In this document: positions 7,370 through 15,273 of the stretch, in pieces
Layout: each line of letters opens with the position of its first letter
Position numbering within the stretch: position 1 is the stretch's first letter
Origin: CAZFJG01 sp964410915
GTDB lineage: Bacteria; Synergistota; Synergistia; Synergistales; JAFGMB01
DNA length: 18,040 nt
Direction of reading: 5' to 3'
Assembly (NCBI GenBank): GCA_964410915.1
Contig: CAYPIU010000038.1
Span: forward strand, 1-18,040
Program-made: the position numbers and the translations under genes
The notes under the pieces: model-generated
What the model was told of the DNA's origin: nothing
The model's database searches: none
Seen by the model: the letters and a program-made list of their open reading frames with translations, nothing else

Positions 7370-8671
7370 ATGGAACTTTTTGTAAAATCCATTACGTTAC
7401 TGTTCTTCCTGTTCGTTTTCCTTGGGGGAACACTCTGGATAGGTATAGCGCTTTTTCTTGTTGGCCTGCTTGGTTTATTTATCTTTACCGGGCTTCCTGC
7501 CTTGCCTATCATGGCAAATATTGTATGGAACAATACAAGCGGATCCACAATGATGGCTCTGCCTCTTTTTATATTTATGGGAGAGATCCTTTTTCGAAGC
7601 AAAATATCAGAAAACCTTTTTCGGGGATTGTCTCCCTGGATGGATAAGATACCTGGAAGACTCATTCATGTAAATGTTTTTGCAAGCACTCTTTTTGCTG
7701 CAGTTAGTGGTTCGTCAGCTGCTACAACAGTTACTGTGGGTAAAATAACTCTGCCGGAATTCGATAAACGTGGTTACGACAGGACCCTCTGTGTAGGTTC
7801 CCTGGCCGGGGCTGGAAGCCTTGGTTTTCTGATACCGCCAAGCATGATGATGCTTGTTTACGGAATTATGGCTGATGTCAGCATAGGCAAGCTTTTCATG
7901 GCCGGTTTTATACCGGGCCTTATGATAGCCGGGGCTTTCAGTGCGTATGTTATCTACAGATGTATTCTGCATCCGGAACTTGCACCTGCAGGAGGTTTGC
8001 ACTATTCCTGGAAAGACAGGTTAATGTCAATTCCTCTTCTTGCACCTGTAGTAATACTTGTCACAGTTGTTCTGGGAAGTATCTATGCAGGATGGGCAAC
8101 ACCAACAGAAGCAGCAGCAGTTGGAGTAGCAGGTTCCATTTTCTTTGCCCTTCTCACTAAAAGCCTGACAGCAGAGGTTTTTAAGGAGGCATTGATGGGA
8201 TCTGTAAAGACAAGCTGCATGATAATGTGGATAGTATGCGGGGCGGCGTTTCTGTCAGTTGCAGTCGGTTATCTGGGAATCGCTACAAGCCTGACCAAAT
8301 TTGTCAGTAGCCTGGGATTATCCCGGTACGCTCTTGTCCTGATACTTTCTATAATGTATCTGGTGATGGGCTGTCTTCTGGATGGTTTTTCAATGATAGT
8401 AATGAGTCTTCCTATAGCCCTTCCCCTGATAAGCCAGGCCGGGTTTGACCCTATATGGTTTGGTATCTATCTGGTAATAATGATACAGCTTGCCCAGATC
8501 ACCCCGCCGGTGGGGTTCAATCTTTTTGTAATAAATGGTCTGATAGAGGAAGATATTGGAAAGATAGCAATAGCAGCTCTTCCTTTCTTCATTATTTTAC
8601 TTCTTATAACAGCTTTGCTTACTATCTTCCCTGATATTGTTCTTTTCCTTCCAAAGCTCATGGTGAAGTAA
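7370..8671 (+). CDS. dctM: TRAP transporter large permease subunit DctM
   Basis: A 433-residue, highly hydrophobic protein of the expected DctM length, with about 12 membrane segments across its length. Family hallmarks include SGSSAATTVTVGKITLPE (about 115-132), the GSLGFLIPPSMMM segment (about 150-162), GWATPTEAAAVG (about 240-251), and AQITPPVGFNLFVINGL near the C-terminus (about 375-391). It is the transport channel that works with DctQ and the DctP receptor to import a carboxylate at the expense of an ion gradient. TAAGGAGGAG precedes the start. It is the last gene of the TRAP operon and is closed by a strong palindromic terminator. Confidence 0.94.
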   Translation: MELFVKSITLLFFLFVFLGGTLWIGIALFLVGLLGLFIFTGLPALPIMANIVWNNTSGSTMMALPLFIFMGEILFRSKISENLFRGLSPWMDKIPGRLIHVNVFASTLFAAVSGSSAATTVTVGKITLPEFDKRGYDRTLCVGSLAGAGSLGFLIPPSMMMLVYGIMADVSIGKLFMAGFIPGLMIAGAFSAYVIYRCILHPELAPAGGLHYSWKDRLMSIPLLAPVVILVTVVLGSIYAGWATPTEAAAVGVAGSIFFALLTKSLTAEVFKEALMGSVKTSCMIMWIVCGAAFLSVAVGYLGIATSLTKFVSSLGLSRYALVLILSIMYLVMGCLLDGFSMIVMSLPIALPLISQAGFDPIWFGIYLVIMIQLAQITPPVGFNLFVINGLIEEDIGKIAIAALPFFIILLLITALLTIFPDIVLFLPKLMVK

Positions 8672-8672
8672 A

Positions 8673-8708
8673 AAAATAAGGGGCCTCCAGCTGGAGGCCC
8701 CTTATTTT
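8673..8708. terminator. Bidirectional terminator between dctM and citF
   Basis: A perfect 36-base palindrome centred on AGCT, with arm AAAATAAGGGGCCTCCAG (8673-8690) and its exact complement (8691-8708). A- and T-rich ends provide U-tracts on both strands. It begins just after the dctM stop codon and lies 16 bases past the citF stop on the other strand, so it serves both convergent operons. Confidence 0.88.
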
Positions 8709-8724
8709 CAGCTTTGCCTTAACT

Positions 8725-10287
8725 CTATTTGACTTTATAGACAGTATCGATAAGGGTTCCGTCGCGGTATTCAACGATCGCCACTGGATGGTCATAATCG
8801 AATTCTACAGGATCAGGTATCCCGGTTATTGATTCTATCTGTTTTTTCAGCCTGGACATTTCTACTACAGGTAATCCGGCTCTTGAAGCTTTTTCAAGAA
8901 GATCGGGGCGAAGGGGATTTATGGCTATTCCCATTTCCGTCACAACGGCATCCACGGTTTCTCCGGGAGTAACCACTGTCTGGACGCTTTCGACGATAGA
9001 AGGGACCCCCTCCCTGTAAGCAGGAAGAGTAACTATGCACAGATCTGATCCGAAGGCAGTATCGGAATGGCCTCCAGATGCTCCGCGGAGTATTCCGTCA
9101 TGGCCGGTAAGTACGTTAACGTTAAAACTGACATCTACATCGAGTGCTGAAAGGACGACAACATCAAGGTTGTTTACAAGGCATCCCTTGTTGAAAGGAT
9201 TTGCATACCATGAGGCGTCGATCTCAATATGGTTTCGATTATTTCTTAATGATTCTGTTACGGAAGCGTCAAAACTCTGAGTGTCAAAGAGGGCGCTGAA
9301 GAGACCTTCCTCAAGCATGGAGGTCATGAATCCGCCAATACCTCCAATACAGAAGCCTCCCTTCAGACCCTTTTCCCTCATGTGATCTCTGGTATATGAA
9401 GCTGTTGCTATGCTTATCGCACCGGCTCCGACCTGAAAAGAACATCCCGGTTTCAGTTTGCCTGACGCAAGGATAAGGTCGAAGCAGTTTTTTGCAATAC
9501 GTAGCTGGAGGGGGTCCTTTGTCAGCCTTGCTGCTCCTGTAGCTATCTTCGATGGATCTCCCAGGGATTCAACTTTGACGACCTGGTCTACAAGGAACTG
9601 GGGGATGGATATAAAAGGGTGCAGAGGATATTCAACGAGGTTGTCAGTTACAGCTATTACATGATCGGCGCATCTTGCGTCTACAATGGGGTAGCCCAGG
9701 GCTCCACATGCCGATTTACCCTCGCAGCCTGTCATATTTCCCATTCTGTCTGCAGATGGTGCCGCAATGAAAGTCACATCTATCTTCATAGATCCTTCTT
9801 CAATAGCACGGGCCCTTCCACCATGGCTTCTTATGATCGCCGGTATTTCAAGTTCTCCCATGGAAATGGCTTTGCCAACCTCGCTTCTGACCCCGGAAGT
9901 CGAGATCCTTTTTACTGTACCCCTTCGGATATAACCCGCAACAGCATCATGGGCACTTGTGAGTGAGCTGGGGGCGAGGACAAGCTCCTTTATTCCCATT
10001 TCTTCTATTATGTCGAGTACCATCTGCAGTAGAGCATCTCCGTTCCGAAGATGATGGTGGAATGATATAGTATCGCCATCCGATAACCCTGATCTCTCTA
10101 TGGCCTCTCGCAGGTTTGCGGCTATCTTGTTATTCGAGGGGGCTGGGGCATTCCATGAATGTGAGCAGGAGTAGACGGAAAGTTGATCGTCAAGCCTTGA
10201 GGATGCTCCCATAAAGGGTTTGAATTGTCCCCATCCTTCTACTGAATCTGGAACATTTCTTCCTATGGAATTTTTTATCATCTTCAT
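8725..10287 (-). CDS. citF: Citrate lyase alpha subunit (citrate CoA-transferase)
   Basis: At 520 residues the protein has the length and sequence of CitF. Family-typical stretches include SFHHHLRNGDALLQMV (about 73-88), FGSDLCIVTLPAYREGVPSI (about 413-432) and a C-terminal VEYRDGTLIDTVYKVK. CitF exchanges the acetyl group on the acyl carrier subunit CitD for citrate, giving citryl-CitD plus acetate; CitE then cleaves it. The enzyme is a cytoplasmic CitDEF complex. The start ATG overlaps the citE stop by four bases (ATGA), showing translational coupling. citD is not next to it but about 6 kb away on the opposite strand, which is unusual for this complex. Confidence 0.95.
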   Translation of the reverse strand: MKMIKNSIGRNVPDSVEGWGQFKPFMGASSRLDDQLSVYSCSHSWNAPAPSNNKIAANLREAIERSGLSDGDTISFHHHLRNGDALLQMVLDIIEEMGIKELVLAPSSLTSAHDAVAGYIRRGTVKRISTSGVRSEVGKAISMGELEIPAIIRSHGGRARAIEEGSMKIDVTFIAAPSADRMGNMTGCEGKSACGALGYPIVDARCADHVIAVTDNLVEYPLHPFISIPQFLVDQVVKVESLGDPSKIATGAARLTKDPLQLRIAKNCFDLILASGKLKPGCSFQVGAGAISIATASYTRDHMREKGLKGGFCIGGIGGFMTSMLEEGLFSALFDTQSFDASVTESLRNNRNHIEIDASWYANPFNKGCLVNNLDVVVLSALDVDVSFNVNVLTGHDGILRGASGGHSDTAFGSDLCIVTLPAYREGVPSIVESVQTVVTPGETVDAVVTEMGIAINPLRPDLLEKASRAGLPVVEMSRLKKQIESITGIPDPVEFDYDHPVAIVEYRDGTLIDTVYKVK

Positions 10288-11180
10288 AGATCATCTATCC
10301 CTTCGATTTCCATTCCTGCGAGTTTTGCAAGTTCAACGACCTTCTCGGATTGTCTTACCACAGGACCGTCTACCATTTTACCGTCAACGGTATAAACTCC
10401 TATGCCTTTCTGGTCAGCTTCTCTTGCTGCGTAAACGATCCTCAGGGCTTTTATCACATCTTTTTCAGCAGGTCGGAACGCTTCATGTATCACGGGTATT
10501 TGAGAGGGGTGGATTGCTGCTTTTCCTGTAAATCCGAGATTAACGATAAAGCGGGATTCATCTAAAAGTCCCCCTGAGTCATTAATATCCGTAAAAACAG
10601 TGTCGAAGGCTCCTATCCCTGCTGCTTTTGCAGCCATTACCACGGTACTGCGGGCATACAGTATTTCCGTGCCCTCCTTTGTCCTTCTTACACCGATATC
10701 AGCTGCCAGGTCCTGTCCGCCCAGCGTCAGTGCTTTCACCCTGGGAGAGGAATTAGCAATCTCAACTGCATTAACTATTCCCTTTGCAGTTTCGAGCATT
10801 GCGTGGATTGCTATCGTTCCGTGTTCAATATTGTGTGTTTTTTCAAGTTTTGTGATCATTTCATCTATATGCTTTACATCGTTGGCTTGCTGGGTTTTTG
10901 GAAGTCTTACAGCATCAGGTCTGGAAGGGATAATAGCCTCGAGGTCCTTCTCAAAAAAACGTGTATCGGCACCGTTGATCCGAACTGTCATATATACATC
11001 CCCGAAATCCAGGGTAGCAAGCGCATGGGCCACAAGGTTTCGTGCAGAATCTTTTTCAGAAATGGCAACAGCATCTTCTATATCCAGAAGAACGCTGTCT
11101 GCACCGAAATAAGAACAGCGCTGGATCATTCCCGGATTGTTACCCGGAATGTAAAGCATTGACCTTACAGCTTTTGTCAA
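10284..11180 (-). CDS. citE: Citrate lyase beta subunit (citryl-ACP lyase)
   Basis: A 298-residue TIM-barrel protein of the CitE/HpcH family. It opens with a typical RSMLYIPGNNPGMI, then LDIEDAV (32-38), VRING with R67, a probable metal ligand E130 in AMLETAKG, and D157 in GGQDLAADIG. It splits citryl-CitD into acetyl-CitD and oxaloacetate and needs Mg2+. I choose the TTG at 11178-11180, because AGAGGTG (11187-11193) is 6 bases before it; in-frame GTG (11187-11189) and ATG (11184-11186) starts lie inside or directly against that SD. It forms a two-gene operon with citF, read away from the GntR regulator. Stand-alone CitE-like proteins exist, but citF, citC, citD and citX nearby make true citrate lyase the best call. 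Confidence 0.94.
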   Translation of the reverse strand: MTKAVRSMLYIPGNNPGMIQRCSYFGADSVLLDIEDAVAISEKDSARNLVAHALATLDFGDVYMTVRINGADTRFFEKDLEAIIPSRPDAVRLPKTQQANDVKHIDEMITKLEKTHNIEHGTIAIHAMLETAKGIVNAVEIANSSPRVKALTLGGQDLAADIGVRRTKEGTEILYARSTVVMAAKAAGIGAFDTVFTDINDSGGLLDESRFIVNLGFTGKAAIHPSQIPVIHEAFRPAEKDVIKALRIVYAAREADQKGIGVYTVDGKMVDGPVVRQSEKVVELAKLAGMEIEGIDDL

Positions 11181-11230
11181 AACCATCACCTCTTTTTTTC
11201 ATGTTAATCAGTTAGATAATTATTTTTTAT

Positions 11231-11259
11231 TTGACAATGTAAAATAAATCCTGCAAAAT
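11231..11259 (+). promoter_or_regulatory. Predicted promoter for the gntR gene
   Basis: Perfect TTGACA at 11231-11236, a 17-base spacer, and CAAAAT at 11254-11259 (4 of 6 consensus positions). Transcription would start near 11266, immediately before a perfect inverted repeat, an arrangement suited to repression. No equally good promoter for citE was found on the other strand. Confidence 0.55.
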
Positions 11260-11270
11260 TATTACATCCA

Positions 11271-11290
11271 GCATCCTGGATACAGGATGC
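11271..11290. promoter_or_regulatory. Inverted-repeat operator candidate between citE and gntR
   Basis: GCATCCTG (11271-11278) and CAGGATGC (11283-11290) are perfect arms around GATA. The centre CTGGATACAG resembles the short pseudo-palindromes bound by GntR/FCD regulators. It lies just after the predicted gntR start site and upstream of the divergent citE, so one bound dimer could control both arms of the locus. Binding is inferred. Confidence 0.6.
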
Positions 11291-11371
11291 ATCTTTTTAG
11301 TAAATCTTCTCTGAAATCAATGATCATGTCAAGTTCATTCTTTGGTCCGTAGAAAGAAAGGTGCGGTGTAA

Positions 11372-12088
11372 TTGGAAAAGATCTTTAAAGATACTTCACT
11401 AGAACTGCCCAAACCGGTTAGGGAGCAAATATCACAGAATATCCGCAAGGCGATCCTTCGAGGAGAGTTCAAGGCTGGAGACAGGCTTGTAGAGACTGAG
11501 CTGGCCAGTGTCCTTGGAGTAAGCCGGACACCTGTCAGGGAAGCTCTGCGCATGCTTGAGAATGAAGGTCTTGTGAGACGCGGGACCAGGGGCGGCGGCG
11601 TAGAGGTCGTAGGTTTTTCAATTGAGGATATCATCGAGCTCTATGTCATAAGGGAGGCCCTTGAAGTTCAGGCTTCCGAGTTCTCCATCAAGAGGATTAC
11701 CAGGGAGGAGCTTGATGAACTCTATCATCTTGTTGACCTCTCTGAGGAAAAGCTTTCAGATGAGGATCCGTCTGTTCTTTTCGAGACAATGAAAAAATTT
11801 AATCACATTCTTCTCTTTTCCTGCAGAATGCCCAGGCTTATCGGAATGATAAGGGATTGTCATGAATATCTTGAATATCTGCGAAAAAGGACCTTGATAA
11901 CCTTTGAGCGAAGGGAAAAAGTTGTCAGGGAACACAGAAAGATCGTGAAGGCTATCGAAGAGGAAGACGTTGACCTTACAGAGACTCTGGTTCGAGATCA
12001 CCTGAGGGGAGCACTCAAGGCATATCTTGAGGGATTATCTTCTGTGTCACGCGAGGAAAAAGAGAGAGCGGTATCAGAGATATCCTGA
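11372..12088 (+). CDS. GntR family transcriptional regulator with FCD ligand domain
   Basis: A 238-residue regulator. Residues 15-75 are the winged helix-turn-helix of the GntR family (GDRLVETELASVLGVSRTPVREALRMLENEGLV). Residues 85-220 are the all-helical FCD ligand-binding domain. Histidines H188 (REHRKI) and H210 (RDHLRGA) occupy usual metal-site positions, but the usual DxxFH motif is KKFNH here (141-145), so that half of the site looks altered. It starts at TTG with AAGGTG upstream. It sits between the divergent citEF pair and the tctCBA-citCDX genes and probably controls both. CitO of Enterococcus faecalis, which regulates citrate genes, is a GntR/FCD protein, a useful precedent. Whether it activates or represses is unknown. 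Confidence 0.88.
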   Translation: MEKIFKDTSLELPKPVREQISQNIRKAILRGEFKAGDRLVETELASVLGVSRTPVREALRMLENEGLVRRGTRGGGVEVVGFSIEDIIELYVIREALEVQASEFSIKRITREELDELYHLVDLSEEKLSDEDPSVLFETMKKFNHILLFSCRMPRLIGMIRDCHEYLEYLRKRTLITFERREKVVREHRKIVKAIEEEDVDLTETLVRDHLRGALKAYLEGLSSVSREEKERAVSEIS

Positions 12089-12202
12089 TATTTCTATAGT
12101 CGAACTCTTTATCGGGGGGTGAACAGGAGGGGGAAGATCAAGTTTAGAAGTTGAAGTAAAAAGGGGAAATTTCTATCTATCAAATAAAAAGGAGTGAAAA
12201 GA

Positions 12203-13186
12203 ATGAAGAAGTTAGTTGCGGTCTTTGCAGTATTTGCACTTGTTTTAAGCCTGGGAGGTATGGCCCTGGCAGCGGATTATCCATCAAAGCCATTTGAGTG
12301 TATTTCACCTGGAGGTGCGGGCGGCGGATGGGATACGACCATTCGAATGACCACCAATACCCTTACCAAAGAGGGAATTGTTGATCAGCCAATGCCCGTA
12401 ATGAACAAACCTGGCGGAGGCGGCGGTGTTGCCCTTGCCTATCTCCAGAAAAGAAAAGGTACTCCTTATACTATAACTGTTTACTCTCCTCCACTCCTTC
12501 TTATCAACCTTACCGGACAGACAAAACTGAGCTATAAAGATACTACTCCAATTGCAATGCTCATCAATGATTATGGAGCTTTTGCAGTGCCTGCGGATTC
12601 ACCTTATGAGACGATCAATGATGTTATGGAAGCCATTAAGAAGGATCCAAAGAGTGTAAAGGTCGGTGGGGCATCTTCCCCCGGATCCATGGATCATCTT
12701 CAGTTCCTTCAGGTGGCCAAGGCTGCAGGAATAAAGGGTCTGAAAGAAATACCCTATATAGCAATCCAGGAAGGCAGCATGGCAACTCTTATGGGAGGTC
12801 ATATCGACCTTCTCTCCACAGGAATGGCTGAAACAGTTGGTCCTATGGAGGCAGGAGATGTTAGGGTTCTTGCCATTACAGCACCCAAAAGAGTCGCAGA
12901 AGGTCCTCTTGCTGAAATCCCAACAGTGATGGAAGAGGGAATTGATACAGCATTTATCAACTGGAGGGGTATATTCGGTCCTCCGGAGATGCCTGATTAT
13001 GCACTTGAATACATGGAAAACGCTCTGGCCGAAATGGTCAAAACCGGTACCTGGGATGAAGTCTGTACCAAGAACGGCTGGACAAAGGCTTTTATGGGTT
13101 CCTCTGACTTCAGTGCTTTCCTTGACAAGACCAATATGGAATACAAGGAAATACTTCAGGAGATAGGTTTCTACAAAGGAAATTAG
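12203..13186 (+). CDS. tctC: Tripartite tricarboxylate transporter binding protein TctC
   Basis: A 327-residue extracytoplasmic receptor of the TctC/Bug family. A signal peptide covers residues 1-23 (MKKLVAVFAV start, MALA-ADYP cleavage). The family's ligand loop follows as PGGAGGGWDTT (36-46), then the domain-2 segment GGASSPGSMDHLQFL (about 153-167) and HIDLLSTGMAE (about 197-207). TctC of Salmonella binds citrate and related tricarboxylates; the surrounding citrate lyase genes make citrate the likely ligand here. The ATG at 12203 is chosen because AAAAAGGAG lies 8 bases upstream; an in-frame GTG at 12194 overlaps that SD. The 114-base gap from gntR has no clear promoter, so tctC may be cotranscribed with the regulator. 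Confidence 0.93.
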   Translation: MKKLVAVFAVFALVLSLGGMALAADYPSKPFECISPGGAGGGWDTTIRMTTNTLTKEGIVDQPMPVMNKPGGGGGVALAYLQKRKGTPYTITVYSPPLLLINLTGQTKLSYKDTTPIAMLINDYGAFAVPADSPYETINDVMEAIKKDPKSVKVGGASSPGSMDHLQFLQVAKAAGIKGLKEIPYIAIQEGSMATLMGGHIDLLSTGMAETVGPMEAGDVRVLAITAPKRVAEGPLAEIPTVMEEGIDTAFINWRGIFGPPEMPDYALEYMENALAEMVKTGTWDEVCTKNGWTKAFMGSSDFSAFLDKTNMEYKEILQEIGFYKGN

Positions 13187-13218
13187 GATAATACAGAGTA
13201 AGGAATAAATGATGTTTA

Positions 13219-13247
13219 ACCCGCAGGGAGGTAACCCCTGCGGGTTT
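13219..13247 (+). repeat. Hairpin between tctC and tctB
   Basis: AACCCGCAGGG (13219-13229) and CCCTGCGGGTT (13237-13247) form an 11-bp GC-rich stem with a 7-base loop. Only TTATA follows, so read-through is likely. It probably protects or partially terminates the tctC message, so the binding protein is made in excess over the membrane subunits. Confidence 0.65.
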
Positions 13248-13263
13248 ATAAGGAGAATTAATC

Positions 13264-13713
13264 ATGCATCCTGATCTTATCCCGGGAATAATATCCGTAA
13301 TTTTCGGAACAGTCTATGCTTCACAGGCTATTGTCCTTCCGAAGGCCAATATTGGTAACCCCTGGGCACCCATATATTTCCCCCTCAGCCTTGGAGTTCT
13401 TCTGGTCGCCTTTGGTATTGGATTAATTCTGAAAGCCCGTGCGGAAAAGCGTTCAGCTGGCAAAGCTGCAAAACATGTCTACTTTGATCGATCATCCCTG
13501 TTCCTGATAGCAGGGACAATTGTAATATGTGTCCTTTACGCCGTGATATTCGAAAAAGTCGGTTTTATCATAGCCACCATGCTGTTCGTAGGAAGTCTTC
13601 TTTTTATCGTCAACGGTATCAAAAGCTGGAAGGTAAATACTATAACGGGTGTGACCTTTACGCTTGTCATCTGGTATATCTTCGAGAAGCTCTTTTATAT
13701 AAACCTTCCTTAG
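13264..13713 (+). CDS. tctB: Tripartite tricarboxylate transporter small membrane subunit TctB
   Basis: A 149-residue protein with four hydrophobic segments, at about 5-25, 36-57, 77-95 and 98-145 (the last a pair split by a short charged turn). This is the usual length and topology of TctB. LPKANIGNPWAPIYFPLSLG (25-44) is the typical first loop. It forms the permease with TctA. The start is the ATG after AAGGAG, 77 bases beyond tctC and just past the intergenic hairpin; tctA follows after 21 bases. TctB sequences diverge widely, so the identification leans partly on its position between tctC and tctA. Confidence 0.9.
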   Translation: MHPDLIPGIISVIFGTVYASQAIVLPKANIGNPWAPIYFPLSLGVLLVAFGIGLILKARAEKRSAGKAAKHVYFDRSSLFLIAGTIVICVLYAVIFEKVGFIIATMLFVGSLLFIVNGIKSWKVNTITGVTFTLVIWYIFEKLFYINLP

Positions 13714-13734
13714 AGTAATAGGAGTGAATATCTC

Positions 13735-15243
13735 ATGGAGACCTTGAATCTTCTTGCAGGCGGTTTTGTTTATGCAGTATCTCCACTGAATATAGTCTGG
13801 CTTGTCCTTGGTGTTATTATGGGGACCGTCCTGGGAATGCTTCCCGGACTTGGTCCTGCAACAGGTATAGCCCTTCTTCTTCCCTTGACATTTACCATGT
13901 CACCAGATACTGCCCTTATAACAATGTGTGCAATATATTATGGAGCCATGTTCGGAGGTTCCAGAAGCTCCATACTACTCAATGTTCCGGGTATGGGAGG
14001 AGCTGTAGCTTCATGTTTTGACGGTTATCCGCTTTCCCAGAAAGGTCAGGCGGAGTCAGCCCTTGCAATGTCGGCTATTGCATCTTTCATCGGCGGGCTG
14101 ATCGCAACAGTGGCATTTGTTCTTCTTGCAGTGCCTGTGGCCCGATTTGCCCTCAAGTTTGGCCCGCCGGAATATTTCACACTAATGATATTTGCACTTG
14201 CTGCTACAGCGTCCATTTCCAAGGAGGCTATACTTAAGGGTTTCGTAGCCCTTCTTATAGGTCTCATGATCTCAACGGTAGGTATGGACTATCAGTCAGG
14301 AGTTCTGAGATTTACCTTCGGCATTGGGGAGCTTCAGACCGGAATAGATTTCATAATAGTTATAATCGGTGTCTATGGTCTGGGGGAGGTTTTCATAAAT
14401 TTCGAGAAGATGACCTCCACTGGAGCTGGAGAAGTGCTGAAGAAAAAATTCGGAAGGATCTGGATAACCATGGCTCAGTGGAAGAGAAGCTGGCTTCCGA
14501 TCCTGAGACAGACTCCCATAGGTTTTTTCATTGGAGTTCTCCCCGGAGCCGGCGGTACTATCGCTGCTCTTATGGCATACAACAATGAAAAGCAGATATC
14601 CAAGCATCCTGAAGAGTTCGGTGAGGGGGCTATAGAGGGTCTTGCTGCACCTGAAGCCGCTAATAACGCCGCTTCAGTGGGAGCACTTATTCCCATGCTG
14701 ACCCTTGGTGTTCCTGGTTCCGGTACTACGGCTGTAATGCTGGGAGCTCTAATGATCCTGGGACTTCAGCCAGGTCCCCTTCTTTTCCAGCAGCATGCTG
14801 ATATCGCATGGGCAGTTATGGCAAGTATGTTCCTTGGTAATATTGTTGCAGCTATAATAAATATACCCCTGGCAGGACTTCTTGTAAGAGTACTTGCAGT
14901 ACCTCCCAGGGTGCTTTATCCTCTCATAGTAGGCCTTGCCTTTGTTGGAGTCTATACCATAAACTTCAGTGTGGTCGATTTCTTCCTTCTTATGATCTTT
15001 GGCCTTGTGGGTTTTTTCATGAAGAAGTTCAAGATCCCGCTTGCGCCTTTGATACTTGCGGCGGTAATAGGACAATCCATGGAGCAGTCCTTCAGGATGT
15101 CCCTGATGCTTTCCGACGGAAGTCTGACCATATTTTTCAGAAACGGGATCTGTCTTACTCTTCTTACACTGGCCTTACTGTCGATTATCTGGCCATTTTT
15201 CAATGACTGGAGAAAGCAGAAAAAAGCACAGGAGAGTGCCTGA
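13735..15243 (+). CDS. tctA: Tripartite tricarboxylate transporter large membrane subunit TctA
   Basis: A 502-residue, strongly hydrophobic permease of the expected length with about 11-12 membrane segments. Two family signatures are clear: GMLPGLGPATGIALLLPLTF (about 33-52) and its internal counterpart GVLPGAGGTIAALMAYNNEK (about 267-286). The conserved AAPEAANNAASVGALIPMLT (about 305-324) and LGVPGSGTTAVMLGAL follow. It imports tricarboxylates with an ion gradient using TctC as receptor. GGAGTG lies upstream of the ATG, and citC begins only 30 bases after the stop, so transporter and lyase-activation genes are probably one transcript. Confidence 0.95.
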   Translation: METLNLLAGGFVYAVSPLNIVWLVLGVIMGTVLGMLPGLGPATGIALLLPLTFTMSPDTALITMCAIYYGAMFGGSRSSILLNVPGMGGAVASCFDGYPLSQKGQAESALAMSAIASFIGGLIATVAFVLLAVPVARFALKFGPPEYFTLMIFALAATASISKEAILKGFVALLIGLMISTVGMDYQSGVLRFTFGIGELQTGIDFIIVIIGVYGLGEVFINFEKMTSTGAGEVLKKKFGRIWITMAQWKRSWLPILRQTPIGFFIGVLPGAGGTIAALMAYNNEKQISKHPEEFGEGAIEGLAAPEAANNAASVGALIPMLTLGVPGSGTTAVMLGALMILGLQPGPLLFQQHADIAWAVMASMFLGNIVAAIINIPLAGLLVRVLAVPPRVLYPLIVGLAFVGVYTINFSVVDFFLLMIFGLVGFFMKKFKIPLAPLILAAVIGQSMEQSFRMSLMLSDGSLTIFFRNGICLTLLTLALLSIIWPFFNDWRKQKKAQESA

Positions 15244-15273
15244 AAAAAGAGGGTAAATGGGAGTTGAGCTATC

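Noticed and set aside
10600..11112. A 170-codon plus-strand open frame opposite citE
   Set aside because: citE is certain on the minus strand. The overlapping product is a Ser/Ala/Ile-rich shadow without an SD.
14046..14696. Several minus-strand open frames opposite tctA
   Set aside because: They overlap a full-length TctA with both family signatures. Hydrophobic plus-strand genes often leave long open frames on the other strand.
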